Shown: positions 23,883 through 33,834 of the stretch, piece after piece | How positions within the stretch are numbered: position 1 is the stretch's first letter | How the letters are laid out: every line of letters starts with the position of its first letter | From: Planctomycetota bacterium | Lineage (GTDB): Bacteria > Planctomycetota > Phycisphaerae > Phycisphaerales > UBA1924 | DNA length: 64,000 nt | NCBI GenBank assembly: GCA_030950285.1 | Contig: JAUZRR010000008.1 | Location: 19,423 to 83,422 of the forward strand | Direction of reading: 5' to 3' | Notes under the pieces: generated by a model | The model's input: the letters and a program-made list of their open reading frames with translations, nothing else | Databases searched by the model: none | What the model was told of the DNA's origin: nothing | Translations under genes and position numbers: made by a program

Positions 23883-25055
23883 ATGGCGAGCCTCACAGCA
23901 ACACGACGAGCACAGGAACCGCGTCTGGGGGGTGAGGCTGAGAGACCGCTTGCCACGAGACGCCGGTCGGAGAGCCCGTCGCGGCGGCGAGGAAACTGGT
24001 GCCCGGCGTTCGGCGTCGCCGCAGTTCTCGCGCTGCTCGCTCTGGGCACCGGGTGCGAGCCCGGGACCGAGCCCAACCAGCAGATCCGCGTCGCCCGGGT
24101 GCTCGGCGAACCCGGCACATTCCCTGGCCAGTTCACCTACCCGCGGGCCCTGGATTTTGACGGCGAGCGGCTGTGGATCGTCGACAAATCCGCCCGGGTG
24201 CAGCAGATCGACCCCGAAACCGGCCTCTGCGGCCTGTGGTGGCGGATGCCCGATTCCGATCTCGGCATGCCGACCGGCATCTCGATCGCCCCGGCAACCC
24301 GGCCCGACGGCTCGCTCGTCCGTGCGATCTATGTCCCCGACACGCATTACCACCGGGTTTTGGTCTATGCATTACCCGATGAAAAACCCGAAAAACCGCT
24401 GGAGTTTGAGCCCGAGTTGCTGGCGAGCTTCGGCAGTCTGGGCACCGAGCCCGGGCGGTTCATCTACCCGACCGACGTCGCGGTGCTGCTCACGGCCGAC
24501 GGCTCGGCGGTCGAGCGGATCTACGTCTCGGAGTACGGCGGGAACGACCGGATCAACGTTTTTGACAGCTCACACGAGTTCCTGTTTTCGTTCGGGACGC
24601 TGGGCGACGGGCTCGACCCGGCGGCTCTGGAGTTCAGCCGGCCGCAGTCGATGGTGATTGACCCGGTCCGCCGCGAGCTGCTGGTGACCGATTCCTGCAA
24701 CCACCGGATCGGCCGCTTTACGCTCGACGGCGAGCTGCTGGGGTGGACCGGTTCGCCGGTGCCCGCTCCTGCCAGCCAATCGGCGGCAACGGTGGACCTG
24801 GACTTTCCCTACAGCCTGTACCTGCTCGAGGACTCGACACTGCTGGTGACCGAGTTCGGAGCCTGCCGGGTCCAACGGGTGGATCCGGTGCGCAGCGTGA
24901 GCCTCGGCAGCTTCGGCGTTGCCGGGCGGGGCGAGGGCGAGCTGGCGACGCCCTGGGCAGCGGTGGTCGTGGGTCGGGAGACCCTCATCCTCGATTCGGG
25001 CAACGGGCGGATCGTTGTCGGTATGCTGCCCGGGGTAGAAGGGGGACCGTCCTAG
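23883..25055 (+). CDS. NHL-repeat beta-propeller lipoprotein
   Basis: 390 aa from ATG 23883, 11 bp after the permease. After a basic ~38-residue stretch, a hydrophobic segment ends in LLALGTGC, a lipobox with Cys at about residue 58. The rest is NHL-type repeats: GQFTYPRALDFDGERLWIVD, GRFIYPTDVAVL..IYVSEYG, LEFSRPQSMVIDPVRRELLV, and ELATPWAAVVVG..LILDSGNGRIV. It should be a membrane-anchored propeller, a binding or scaffold protein. It is one base away from the start of the following VWA gene (25057), which suggests an operon running into the VWA/MoxR cluster. Confidence 0.8.
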   Translation: MASLTATRRAQEPRLGGEAERPLATRRRSESPSRRRGNWCPAFGVAAVLALLALGTGCEPGTEPNQQIRVARVLGEPGTFPGQFTYPRALDFDGERLWIVDKSARVQQIDPETGLCGLWWRMPDSDLGMPTGISIAPATRPDGSLVRAIYVPDTHYHRVLVYALPDEKPEKPLEFEPELLASFGSLGTEPGRFIYPTDVAVLLTADGSAVERIYVSEYGGNDRINVFDSSHEFLFSFGTLGDGLDPAALEFSRPQSMVIDPVRRELLVTDSCNHRIGRFTLDGELLGWTGSPVPAPASQSAATVDLDFPYSLYLLEDSTLLVTEFGACRVQRVDPVRSVSLGSFGVAGRGEGELATPWAAVVVGRETLILDSGNGRIVVGMLPGVEGGPS

Positions 25056-25056
25056 C

Positions 25057-28000
25057 GTGCTGAATCTTGGTTCGCTCAACCTGGGACCGATCGAGTTTCT
25101 CTCGCCGGTGTGGCTGCTGCTCATCCCGGTGCTGGGTGGGCTGACGCTGTGGATCTCTCGCAAGAGCATCGCGGGGTTGGGCAACGCCTCGCGTTTGACG
25201 GCGATCGTGATCCGGATCGTGGTGATCTCGGTTCTTGCTGGGGCGATGGCCGAGCCGCAGCTGCGCGAGGTGAGCAAGGACGTCGCGGTCAGCGCGGTGA
25301 TCGACGCCAGCCGCAGCGTGCCCGACGAGTTGCAGACGCGGGTGGACCGGTTCCTCGCTGACGTTGCAGCCGACGCGAAAGAAACCAACGACCGCCTCGG
25401 CACGATCACGGTTGCCAAGGACGCGATCGTGCAGAGCCTGCCCTCGCGTGCGGTGACCGGGGTGGACCGCCGCTTTGTGGGTCGGCTCGACGGGACCGAC
25501 CTTGCGTCGGGGGTGCAGCTGGCGCTGGCGACGGCGCCGCAGGACGCGGCGCTGCGCATCACGCTCTTCAGCGACGGGCTCGAGACCAGCGGCAGCCTCT
25601 TGCAGGCGGCAGAAGCAGCGCGGGCGGCGGGCGTCCCGATCGACGTGATGCCTCTGACCTACCGCTACGACAACGAGGTCATCGTCGATCGGGTCGTCAC
25701 ACCCGGCACCGCCCGCGAAGGCGAAACGATCAACATCCGTGTGATCATCACCGCGACACGCCCGGCGACCGGGCGGCTCGTCGTTGAAGAGAACGGCATC
25801 CCGATCGACCTGGACCCGAGCAGCCCGTCCAACGGCGTGGCGATCAGCCTCGACCAGGGGATCAACGTGCTGCCTATTCCGGTGCCGGTGCGGGGGCGGG
25901 GTGTGCACGAGTTCAAGGCGGTGTTCGAGGCAGACCTCGCGGCGGGCGGCGGGTTTATCGACCAGATCGTCGAGAACAACACCGGGTCGAGCGTGACGTT
26001 CGTTTCGGGAGAAGGACAGGTGCTTGTGCTCCGCAACACGAGCGCCGGCGGCAACGACGAATCGGCCGACCTTGTCCGCGCGCTCCGCGAGGCGGGCATC
26101 CGCTGCGAGGTCGCGTCGGCCGACCGGATCGACCTCTCCCTCACCGCGCTCAACACCTACGACGCGGTCATCATGGTCAACCAGGACGCCTTCCCCTACA
26201 GCTTTGAGGCCCAGGAGGTGCTGCGGCAGTACGTCCACGACACCGGGGGCGGGCTGGTCATGGTCGGCGGCGACAAGTCGTTCGGCGCGGGCGGGTGGAT
26301 CGGTTCACCGCTCGAGGACGCGCTGCCCATCCGCCTCGACCCGCCGCAGAAACGGCAGATGCCGCGCGGCGCACTGGCGCTGGTCATCCACTCGGTCGAG
26401 ATCCCCAAGGGCGTCTACTGGGGCAAAAAGATCTGCGAAGCAGCGGTCGGCGCGCTCTCCCGGCTCGACTATGTCGGCATTGTCGAATACAGCTGGCAGG
26501 GCGGCGTGGACTGGACACTCCCGATGGCGCTCAAGGGCGACGGCAGCGCCGCCAGCGCCGCGATCAGCCGCCTGCAGTTTGGCGACATGCCCGACTTTGA
26601 CCCCTCGCTCGAGCTGGCGCTCAAGGGGCTGCTCGCGACCGACGCCGGGCAGCGGCACGTCATCGTTGTCTCCGACGGCGACCCGAACCTCGGGACAGGC
26701 GTCCTCAGGAAATTTCAGGATGCGGGCATCACGATCTCGGCGATCGGCGTGAATCCGCACTCGGCGGGCGACCTGCGCAGCTTGAAACGCATGGCGGATT
26801 TCACCGATGGCAAGTTCCATGAGGTGAAGAACAACGCGCTCGCCACGCTGCCTCAGATCTTCATCAAAGAGGCCCAGACCATCAAGCGGACGCTCATCCA
26901 GGAGGGCGAGATTCAGCCGGTGATGGTGGGCGGGTCCGAGACGCTTCGAGGCATCGCGGGTGTGCCTCCCTTGTACGGATACATCGTCGCGGCCGAGCGC
27001 GAGGGGCTCGCGCAGGTCACGCTGCGTGGCAAAGAGGACGACCCGATCGGTGCGCAGTGGCAGTACGGGCTGGGGCGTTCGGTGACGTTCACCGGCGACG
27101 CGACGACGCGTTGGGGCCGCGCGTGGGTCAGGTGGGGGCAGTACCGCCAGTTCTGGGAACAGTCGGTGCGTTGGGCGATGCGGCCGAGCGGCTCGCCAAA
27201 TGTGCGTGTGACGACCGAGCCGCGTGATGACAAGACGCTGATCGTGGTCGAGGCGGTGGACAACGACGGCCGCCGCTTGCCGACGGCGGTGTTCCGCGGT
27301 CGCATGGCAACGCCCGACGGCATGGGCGCGCCGGTCACGCTGCGCCAGGTCGGCCCCGGGCGCTTTGAGGCACTCGTCGATACCGCCGACTCGGGGACGT
27401 ACGTCACGAGCATGCGGTACACCGCGCCGCCGGCGGTTGAGGGCGGGCCGACGATCGAGGGCAGCGTGCAGGCGGCGATCGTCAAGCCGTTCGCCGATGA
27501 GTATCGTGCGCTGGAAGACAACGCCGCACTCCTGCAACAGGTCGCCGAGATCACCGGCGGGCGGGTGCTGACAACCGACCCGCGGACCGCGGACCTGTGG
27601 AGCCGAGCCGGGCTGACGATGCCCGTCTCGACCATCGCGATCTGGCTGCCCGTGGCGATCGTGGGGATCGGGATATTCCTGCTCGATGTTGCGATCCGGC
27701 GCGTGCGGCTCGACGTGCTCAAGGCGTATTACGCGGTGCGGCGCGGGCTGCGGCAGGGCAAGCAGCAGGCCGGGGCGTCGATGGAGGGGTTGCAAGCTGC
27801 CAGGGCAAAGGCGCAGCAACGCCACGGCTCGGGCGTGGCTGCCGAGAGCCAGGATCGCGACGTGTCGCGCAGCACAAGCAGCAAGCCCGCCAGCCCGCGC
27901 GCCACCCAGACCGTCGCCAAGCGGAAGTTTGAAGCAAGCGAGCAGCAGCTCCGCGACGCGGGCAAAGGCAAAGTCGCACTCGGCGGCGAAGCAGAAAACC

Positions 28001-28119
28001 CCGAGCAAGCCAAACGCCGAAAGAAAGAACAACGCCCACAAACGGGCGACCAAGAGCAGGGCATGTCGCGCCTGCTCAAAGCCAAGCAACGCGCACGAGA
28101 CGAACTCGACGAGCCCTAA
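25057..28119 (+). CDS. Large membrane protein with two VWA-like regions and a GATase-like domain
   Basis: 1020 aa from GTG 25057. Two N-terminal membrane helices (~16-33, ~47-64) precede a degenerate VWA-like domain (VSAVIDASRSVPDELQ; DASRS instead of DxSxS). A class-I-glutamine-amidotransferase-like domain (~325-430: LVLRNTSAGG, YVHDTGGGLVMVGGDKSFGA) and another VWA-like part (VIVVSDGDPN) follow. A further membrane helix is at ~867-885. The last 130 residues are a highly charged Lys/Gln/Arg tail in the cytoplasm. This is the planctomycete 'VWA plus GATase-like' family often found with MoxR and DUF58. Role probably in chaperone-assisted assembly or surface proteolysis; not known. Confidence 0.75.
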   Translation: MLNLGSLNLGPIEFLSPVWLLLIPVLGGLTLWISRKSIAGLGNASRLTAIVIRIVVISVLAGAMAEPQLREVSKDVAVSAVIDASRSVPDELQTRVDRFLADVAADAKETNDRLGTITVAKDAIVQSLPSRAVTGVDRRFVGRLDGTDLASGVQLALATAPQDAALRITLFSDGLETSGSLLQAAEAARAAGVPIDVMPLTYRYDNEVIVDRVVTPGTAREGETINIRVIITATRPATGRLVVEENGIPIDLDPSSPSNGVAISLDQGINVLPIPVPVRGRGVHEFKAVFEADLAAGGGFIDQIVENNTGSSVTFVSGEGQVLVLRNTSAGGNDESADLVRALREAGIRCEVASADRIDLSLTALNTYDAVIMVNQDAFPYSFEAQEVLRQYVHDTGGGLVMVGGDKSFGAGGWIGSPLEDALPIRLDPPQKRQMPRGALALVIHSVEIPKGVYWGKKICEAAVGALSRLDYVGIVEYSWQGGVDWTLPMALKGDGSAASAAISRLQFGDMPDFDPSLELALKGLLATDAGQRHVIVVSDGDPNLGTGVLRKFQDAGITISAIGVNPHSAGDLRSLKRMADFTDGKFHEVKNNALATLPQIFIKEAQTIKRTLIQEGEIQPVMVGGSETLRGIAGVPPLYGYIVAAEREGLAQVTLRGKEDDPIGAQWQYGLGRSVTFTGDATTRWGRAWVRWGQYRQFWEQSVRWAMRPSGSPNVRVTTEPRDDKTLIVVEAVDNDGRRLPTAVFRGRMATPDGMGAPVTLRQVGPGRFEALVDTADSGTYVTSMRYTAPPAVEGGPTIEGSVQAAIVKPFADEYRALEDNAALLQQVAEITGGRVLTTDPRTADLWSRAGLTMPVSTIAIWLPVAIVGIGIFLLDVAIRRVRLDVLKAYYAVRRGLRQGKQQAGASMEGLQAARAKAQQRHGSGVAAESQDRDVSRSTSSKPASPRATQTVAKRKFEASEQQLRDAGKGKVALGGEAENPEQAKRRKKEQRPQTGDQEQGMSRLLKAKQRARDELDEP

Positions 28120-28134
28120 CACCCTTCACCAACA

Positions 28135-28222
28135 GAGCCCGACGCGCAAGCGAGGAGCCACAGCCCCGCGAGTAAGAACACGCGGCAGTACAGAAGACAC
28201 ACACACGGTTCGGAGAACCGTG
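28135..28222. repeat. REP-like variant and an 8-bp-stem hairpin
   Basis: 28135-28159 is the same divergent REP variant as at 1056 (GAGCCCGACGCGCAAGCGAG then GAGCC). 28204-28222 is a perfect hairpin CACGGTTC-GGA-GAACCGTG, 20 bp upstream of the moxR start. Both lie in the 120-bp gap between the VWA gene and moxR. Confidence 0.7.
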
Positions 28223-28242
28223 CCACCACGCAGGAGTCAGTC

Positions 28243-29304
28243 ATGGCAATCAACCCAGAGCACGAACACACCCCCGCCGAGGTCAAAGCCAAGTGCGAGG
28301 CGTTCCGCGAGACTTACACCAAACTTACTGCCGAGATAGGCAAGATCGTCGTCGGGCATAAGGAAGTCGTCGAGGGCGTGCTCATCGCGCTCTTTGCAGG
28401 CGGGAACGTGCTGCTCGAGGGCGTGCCGGGGCTCGGCAAAACACTGCTGGTCCGCACGCTCGCCGAGACGCTGCACCTTCCCTTCAGCCGCATCCAGTTC
28501 ACGCCCGACCTCATGCCCGCCGATGTGATCGGGACCAACATCGTCACCGAGAACCCCGACACCGGCCGTCGGCAGTTCGAGTTTCAACGCGGGCCGATCT
28601 TTGCCCAGATCGTGCTGGCTGACGAGATCAACCGCGCGACGCCGAAGACGCAATCGGCGTTGCTCGAAGCGATGCAGGAACGCAGCGTGACCGTTGGCAG
28701 CACGACCCACGTGCTGGAGAAGCCGTTCCTCGTGCTCGCAACCCAGAACCCGATCGAGCAGGAAGGAACATACCCGCTTCCTGAAGCGCAGCTCGACCGC
28801 TTCATCTTCAAGTTAGTCGTCGGCTACTCCAAGCTCGAAGACCTGATGACGATCCTCGACCGGACGACGGGGCAGGAAGCTGCCGCGCCGGAGAGGGTGC
28901 TCGACGGGCCGGCGATTCTTGAAGGGCAACAGCTCGTGCGGGGCGTGATCGTCGCGCCGCATGTCAAGGAATACGCCGCACGGCTCGTGCTCGCAACCCA
29001 CCCTGAGGGCAAGCACGCCGCCGGCGGGGCGAACGGGCCGACGAACCAGTACATCCGCTGCGGCGCGAGCCCCCGCGCCGCCCAGGCGCTGCTGCTGGGC
29101 AGCAAGGTCAAAGCGGTGACCGACGGGCGATACCATGCAAGTTATGCCGACATCAAGTCCATCGCGCACCAGTCGTTGCGGCATCGCCTGGTCCTGAACT
29201 TCGAGGCCGAGGCGGATCGCGTCGATCCCGACGACATCATCACGCAGATCATGGACCTTGTTCCGACCGAGCCGGTGGGGGTGCCGATGGCGGTGAAGGT
29301 GTGA
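28243..29304 (+). CDS. MoxR-family AAA+ ATPase
   Basis: 353 aa from ATG 28243 after CAGGAG. Motifs: IVVGHKEVVEGVLIALFAGG, Walker A EGVPGLGKTLL, FTPDLMPADVIG, FQRGPIFAQIVLADEINRA (Walker B), QSALLEAMQERSVTV, and sensor LATQNPIEQEGTYPLPEAQL then DRFIF. The C-terminal lid carries GASPRAAQALLLGSKV. MoxR ATPases are chaperones that work with VWA-domain proteins and appear beside DUF58 genes, as here. It is first in the run moxR, DUF58, small gene, VWA. Confidence 0.95.
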   Translation: MAINPEHEHTPAEVKAKCEAFRETYTKLTAEIGKIVVGHKEVVEGVLIALFAGGNVLLEGVPGLGKTLLVRTLAETLHLPFSRIQFTPDLMPADVIGTNIVTENPDTGRRQFEFQRGPIFAQIVLADEINRATPKTQSALLEAMQERSVTVGSTTHVLEKPFLVLATQNPIEQEGTYPLPEAQLDRFIFKLVVGYSKLEDLMTILDRTTGQEAAAPERVLDGPAILEGQQLVRGVIVAPHVKEYAARLVLATHPEGKHAAGGANGPTNQYIRCGASPRAAQALLLGSKVKAVTDGRYHASYADIKSIAHQSLRHRLVLNFEAEADRVDPDDIITQIMDLVPTEPVGVPMAVKV

Positions 29305-29345
29305 ACGCGAAAGGCGTAGAGAAGCCGAAGAACTCGACCTGAACC

Positions 29346-30314
29346 ATGCAAAGAACCGAGAATCCAACCCGACCCGCCTCTCTCGACGAGCTGCTCAACA
29401 GCCAGCTCATCGCGCGCGTTTCGCAGCTCGACATCACCAGCAAGAAAATCTTTGCCGGCAAGCTCCGCGGCGAGCGACGAAGTAAGAAACGCGGGGAGTC
29501 CGTCGAGTTTGCCGACCATCGGCCCTATGTCTCGGGTGACGACCTCCGCCACATCGACTGGAACATCTTCGGCCGTCTCGACCGGCTTTTCCTCAAGCTC
29601 TTTCTCGAAGAGGAGGACCTCTGCCTCCACGTCGTGCTCGACTGCTCTGAGAGCCACGACTGCGGCACTCCAAACAAGTTCCTCTTCATGCAACAGGTCG
29701 CGATGAGCTTAGGTTACATCGGCCTGGTCAACCTCAACCGCGTCGCGATGACCGCGATTGGCACCCCGCCCACAACGCCGGGGATGATCGCCAGCGAATC
29801 CCAGGATACCGCCCCCACCGGTGTCCTCTCTTCGGTCCGCGACCTCCGCGGCCGCCGTCGCACGCAGGAACTCGCAAGCTGGCTCTGCTCGCTCCGCCCC
29901 GAGGGTGGGAGTAACTTTACCGAAGCCTGCAAACGTATCGCGCTCTCCCGCCGGGGCAAGGGCGTCATGCTCGTGCTCAGCGACTTCTTTATCAAGGAAG
30001 GCTACGAGGACGGCCTGCGCATGCTCGCCGGGCGCGGCTACGACGTCTTCTGCATCCAGGTGCTCAGCCCGCAAGAGGTCGAGCCCGACATTGCTGGCGA
30101 CCTGCGGCTGCGCGATGTTGAGGATGGCGATGCCGCCGAGGTCACTGTCTCGGCCCCCCTGCTCAAACGTTACAAAGCCAATCTCGAAGCGTACTGCGAT
30201 CAGCTCCGCACCTTCTGCGGCCGGCGTGATATGACACTGCTGACCGTGCAGAGCGACACGCCCATCGACGTGCTGCTGCTCGACTATCTGCGGCGGAGAG
30301 GGGTGGTGCGATGA
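29346..30314 (+). CDS. DUF58-domain protein of the MoxR/VWA cluster
   Basis: 322 aa. The DUF58 signature is GESVEFADHRPYVSGDDLRH then IDWNIFGRLDRLFLKLFLEE (about residues 50-90), followed by a VWA-like fold (LHVVLDCSESHD, GKGVMLVLSDFF). It has no membrane helix, unlike many DUF58 proteins with two. It is the usual partner of MoxR. The stop overlaps the next ATG (ATGA). Confidence 0.92.
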   Translation: MQRTENPTRPASLDELLNSQLIARVSQLDITSKKIFAGKLRGERRSKKRGESVEFADHRPYVSGDDLRHIDWNIFGRLDRLFLKLFLEEEDLCLHVVLDCSESHDCGTPNKFLFMQQVAMSLGYIGLVNLNRVAMTAIGTPPTTPGMIASESQDTAPTGVLSSVRDLRGRRRTQELASWLCSLRPEGGSNFTEACKRIALSRRGKGVMLVLSDFFIKEGYEDGLRMLAGRGYDVFCIQVLSPQEVEPDIAGDLRLRDVEDGDAAEVTVSAPLLKRYKANLEAYCDQLRTFCGRRDMTLLTVQSDTPIDVLLLDYLRRRGVVR

Positions 30315-30787
30315 CTAGAGGCCGGATAACTCAGCAACGGAACGGCGGATCGGATGAAGCTTATGAGACGGTTCACTCGCTTCGCGCTGTTACTCCTTCA
30401 CTGGCAATTGACGATCGTGACTGGGACGAGCTGAACACCATACTCTCGTCCCGATACCCGTTCGGCAGCAGTGGCATTGACTGGTCCGAGGTCGAAGCCC
30501 TAGTAGAAACAACATTGCGTTCTAGATCTGCCGTGCCGGAGTTTGTTCGAGCGGCAATTGGCATACTTGGTCTACTACCCGATGAACGCCTACTGCTCAT
30601 CGGCGACCATGTCTTCAATGAGACTCTTACTCTGACCGTTGCAGACTTGGCACCCTGCGTGACGACGCTGATTGGGCTTCCCCTCGGCTTCATCATCGGT
30701 CCCTCCGATGGCAACTGGGATTGGATCATCGATATTCGATTCGCGGGTGCCGCGTGGGCGGGAAGGGCACCGGAGGTGATCGGATGA
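30311..30787 (+). CDS. Small protein of unknown function inserted in the MoxR/VWA cluster
   Basis: 158 aa. ATG 30311 overlaps the DUF58 stop. I do not recognise it. No signal peptide; an acidic N-terminal half (DDRDWDELN, DWSEVEALVE), then a leucine-rich middle (GILGLLPDERLLLIGDHVFN) and a tryptophan-rich end (DGNWDWIIDI). Base composition is visibly lower in GC than its neighbours and it uses codons rare in this window (AGA, CTA, AAT, CAA). It is not a regular part of MoxR/DUF58/VWA clusters. It may be an acquired gene such as a small immunity or binding protein, but that is only a guess from size and context. Confidence 0.6.
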   Translation: MTRGRITQQRNGGSDEAYETVHSLRAVTPSLAIDDRDWDELNTILSSRYPFGSSGIDWSEVEALVETTLRSRSAVPEFVRAAIGILGLLPDERLLLIGDHVFNETLTLTVADLAPCVTTLIGLPLGFIIGPSDGNWDWIIDIRFAGAAWAGRAPEVIG

Positions 30788-30848
30788 TCTTGTCGTCAAC
30801 TTTCTTCGCCCCGTTGCTTCATCGCTCCGTCACTTCGGAATTTCATCC

Positions 30849-32999
30849 ATGACCTGGCTCACCCCCACCATCGCTGGCATAGCGGCTGCCATCGCGGTTC
30901 CCTCGCTTATTATTCTTTACTTTCTCAAGCTCCGCCGCCGTGACGTCGAGATATCCACCACGCTGCTCTGGAAGAAGACCATCCAGGACATGCAGGCCAA
31001 CGCTCCTTTTCAGAGGCTGCGGAAGAATATCTTGCTGTTCTTACAACTGCTCGTGCTGGCGGGTGTGCTTCTTGCGCTTGCCCAGCCTCAAATGCGCGGA
31101 CTTATCTCCGGCGGCACGCAGCGGATCATCCTCATCGACCGCTCGGCGAGCATGGCGGCAACCGACGGCGACGCCGACAACCCCGGGCAGATGTCCCGCC
31201 TCGACAAAGCCAAAGAGACCGCGTTGAAACTCATCGATTCGCTCCGCGAGCCCTCACTCCTCGGCAGCGGCACGGCGGACGAAGCGATGATCATCGCGTT
31301 CGACACCACCGCCGAGGTTCGGCAGCAGTTCACCGCAGACAAGGCCCGCCTGCGCGCGGCGATCGAGTCGATCGAACCCTCCGACGCGCCGTCACTCCTG
31401 AGCGAGGCCCTCCGCCTCGCCCGCGCCCACCTGCCCGACAAGGTGCTGACCGACGTGGTGACAGACGACGCCGGGAACGAGGTCTCACGCGAGAATATTA
31501 CGATCGAAGGAGCCAAGATCGGCGGCGCGACGATACACCTTTTCTCCGACGGCCGCCTTCCCGATGCCGAGGAGGCGATCACCAGCGAAGAGGACAAAGT
31601 GACATTTATCCAGGTCGGGCGCACCGACGCGGCCAACGTCGGCATCACCGCGATGCGGGCCGACCGGGCGTTTGATTCACCCGTCGAGGTCTCGCTCTAT
31701 GTCGGCTTGCAGAACACCGCACGCACGCCGCAGGAGGTCGAGCTTGAGTTGCTCATCGACGGCATCACCACCCGCGTCACCAAGGTCACAATCCCGCCCG
31801 CCATCGCGCCGATCAGTATCGACGACGCCGATGCGGACGAGGACGCGCAGCGGCTCGCCGACCTGCTGCCATGGACACCCGGCGTTGCCGGCCGCACCTT
31901 CGAGTTCGAGCAGACCGCCGGCGGTGTCTTTGCGGTGCAGATCACACCGACCGAGCCCGAGAGCGACCTGTTGCCCGTGGACAACCGGGCGTGGATCATC
32001 GTCCCCCCCGCGCGGCAGCTCTCGGTCGCGCTGGTCTCTCGCGGCAACCTCTTTCTCATCACCGCATTGCAAGGGCTCCCGCTCGCCAGGCTTGTGCAGT
32101 ACACGCCCGGGCAGTACCAGTCTGCCGCGGGCACCGACGAGATCGCCGCGTTCGACGTTATTATCTTTGACGGCTGGCTGCCGACGATCGACGGTCAGCC
32201 CGGCCTGCCTCCTGGGCGGTTTCTTGTTTTGAACGCGATCCCCGCGCCGCTCGGCATTGCCGCGGGAACCGAGCCCCAGTCAGCGACGGTGCTCGACTGG
32301 CCCCGCGACCATGCCGTCATGCGACTGTTGCTGCTCGACAAGCTGCGCATTCTCTATCTGCCCGACATTGTGAACCCCGACGGCTCGGACGCGACGGTGC
32401 TCGCCGAGACCGACAAGGGGCCGGCGATCTTCGAGATTTCCCGCGCCCAGACCCGGGCGCTCGTCGTGCCCTTCGACATCGCCGAGAGCACCTGGCCGCT
32501 CGATACTAGTTTTGTTGTCTTTGTCGGTGCGGGTGTGAACTACGTCGGCCAGGAGGGCGGTGTGTTCGGCGCGTCGGGCGATGCGCTCCGCCCGGGCAGC
32601 GTGCTGACCGACCGCCTGCCCATCGGCGCGAGTGCCGTGCGGCTGCGAGCGCCGGGCGACTCCGACCGCGTCGGGCTCGAACCCGCCAACGACGGCCGCA
32701 TCGCCTACGGGCCCATCCGCAGGGCCGGGCTTTACGAAGCGAGTTGGGTCGGCCCGGCCGGGGCTGGCGACACGACCGACGGCGGGCGCGTCACCCGGAC
32801 CTATGCTGCGAACCTGCTCGACCCGCGCGAATCAGATATCGCGGCGGCGCCGCTGCTGCGGCTCAGCGGCGAGACGGTCATGCTGCAGGACGCCGACGAG
32901 ACCGAAGCGACGATTCGGCTCTGGCCTTGGGCGATCCTGGTGGCGCTGGCAATCCTCATGCTCGAGTGGTACATCTATAACCGCAAGGTGCATGTCTGA
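30849..32999 (+). CDS. BatA-like VWA-domain membrane protein
   Basis: 716 aa. The N-terminus has the BatA pattern: a first helix (~7-27) running into LYFLKLRRRDVEISTTLLWK, a second helix (~60-78), then a VWA domain beginning IILIDRSASMAATDG (MIDAS DxSxS as DRSAS) with IHLFSDGRLPD. A long extracytoplasmic region of beta domains follows, and a C-terminal helix (WAILVALAILMLEWYIYN). It fits the VWA partner of MoxR/DUF58, probably acting at the membrane in protein complex assembly or stress tolerance, as inferred for Bat clusters. It ends convergent with the flavoprotein gene, 29 bp apart. Confidence 0.88.
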   Translation: MTWLTPTIAGIAAAIAVPSLIILYFLKLRRRDVEISTTLLWKKTIQDMQANAPFQRLRKNILLFLQLLVLAGVLLALAQPQMRGLISGGTQRIILIDRSASMAATDGDADNPGQMSRLDKAKETALKLIDSLREPSLLGSGTADEAMIIAFDTTAEVRQQFTADKARLRAAIESIEPSDAPSLLSEALRLARAHLPDKVLTDVVTDDAGNEVSRENITIEGAKIGGATIHLFSDGRLPDAEEAITSEEDKVTFIQVGRTDAANVGITAMRADRAFDSPVEVSLYVGLQNTARTPQEVELELLIDGITTRVTKVTIPPAIAPISIDDADADEDAQRLADLLPWTPGVAGRTFEFEQTAGGVFAVQITPTEPESDLLPVDNRAWIIVPPARQLSVALVSRGNLFLITALQGLPLARLVQYTPGQYQSAAGTDEIAAFDVIIFDGWLPTIDGQPGLPPGRFLVLNAIPAPLGIAAGTEPQSATVLDWPRDHAVMRLLLLDKLRILYLPDIVNPDGSDATVLAETDKGPAIFEISRAQTRALVVPFDIAESTWPLDTSFVVFVGAGVNYVGQEGGVFGASGDALRPGSVLTDRLPIGASAVRLRAPGDSDRVGLEPANDGRIAYGPIRRAGLYEASWVGPAGAGDTTDGGRVTRTYAANLLDPRESDIAAAPLLRLSGETVMLQDADETEATIRLWPWAILVALAILMLEWYIYNRKVHV

Positions 33000-33028
33000 C
33001 AGGGCGCACCTTACGTTCCTGATCCGCA

Positions 33029-33682
33029 TCACACCCGCACCATAATCTCCCCCAACGGTTTGCGCTTGATATCCGGCACCACGCAATCCGCCGACGGATA
33101 ACCCATCGGAATAAGCAAGAACGGCCTCTCGTGCGCAGGGCGTTCTAACACCTTCGTAAGAAAGCCCATCGGGCTCGGCGTGTGCGTGAGGGTCGCCAGC
33201 CCCGCGTGGTGGGCCGCGGCGAGCAGCATCCCTGTTGCGATACCGACGCTCTCGTTGACGTAATACACCTGCCCGCCCTCGTCGGTTTTGACCATCTTGA
33301 AAACGATCACCAGCCATGGGGCTACCTCAAGAAAATCTTTTTCCTCATCGGTGCCGAAGGGTGCGAGGTCGGCGAGCCATTCCTCGCTTGCTCGTCTCGA
33401 GTAAAACTCCCGCTCTTCTTCCTCAGCGGCGAGGCGGATCTTGCGTTTCATCGCGGGGTCACCCACGACGACAAACCGCCACGGCTGTTTGTTGGCGCCG
33501 CTCGGAGCGGTCCCCGCTGCCCGGACGATCCACTCGATCGTCTCGATCGGGACGGGACGATCGCTGAACATCCGCACCGTCCGCCGGCGGCGCATGGTCT
33601 CGTAAAACCGCTCGGCTGCCCGCTCGGACGGCACCCCGGGGTCAAAGGGCGTGAACGGGATGTGGTCGGGCGGCACAGCCAT
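33029..33682 (-). CDS. Iodotyrosine-deiodinase-like nitroreductase
   Basis: 217 aa from ATG 33682, preceded by GAGAGGAGCCCT. Nitroreductase-fold FMN enzyme: [79 protein letters not shown]. It resembles the mammalian IYD subgroup closely: the active-site lid segment [16 protein letters not shown] and [14 protein letters not shown] keep the Glu, Tyr and Lys that in IYD bind halotyrosine. IYD enzymes reductively dehalogenate iodo- and bromotyrosine with FMN and NADPH-derived electrons. A marine bacterium could use it on halogenated tyrosines, but activity on other substrates cannot be excluded. Confidence 0.85.
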   Translation of the reverse strand: MAVPPDHIPFTPFDPGVPSERAAERFYETMRRRRTVRMFSDRPVPIETIEWIVRAAGTAPSGANKQPWRFVVVGDPAMKRKIRLAAEEEEREFYSRRASEEWLADLAPFGTDEEKDFLEVAPWLVIVFKMVKTDEGGQVYYVNESVGIATGMLLAAAHHAGLATLTHTPSPMGFLTKVLERPAHERPFLLIPMGYPSADCVVPDIKRKPLGEIMVRV

Positions 33683-33834
33683 AGGGCTCCTCTCGATCAG
33701 AAAGATACGAACTCCGCGGCTTTCGCGCGATACAGCCTCGCATCGGTGGTGTCTTGAGAGTATGTGGCCTACCCGCCACCGGATATCGCCACCGCCCGCC
33801 AGACCTGCAACCTTACTGCATCGGAGTATCCAGG

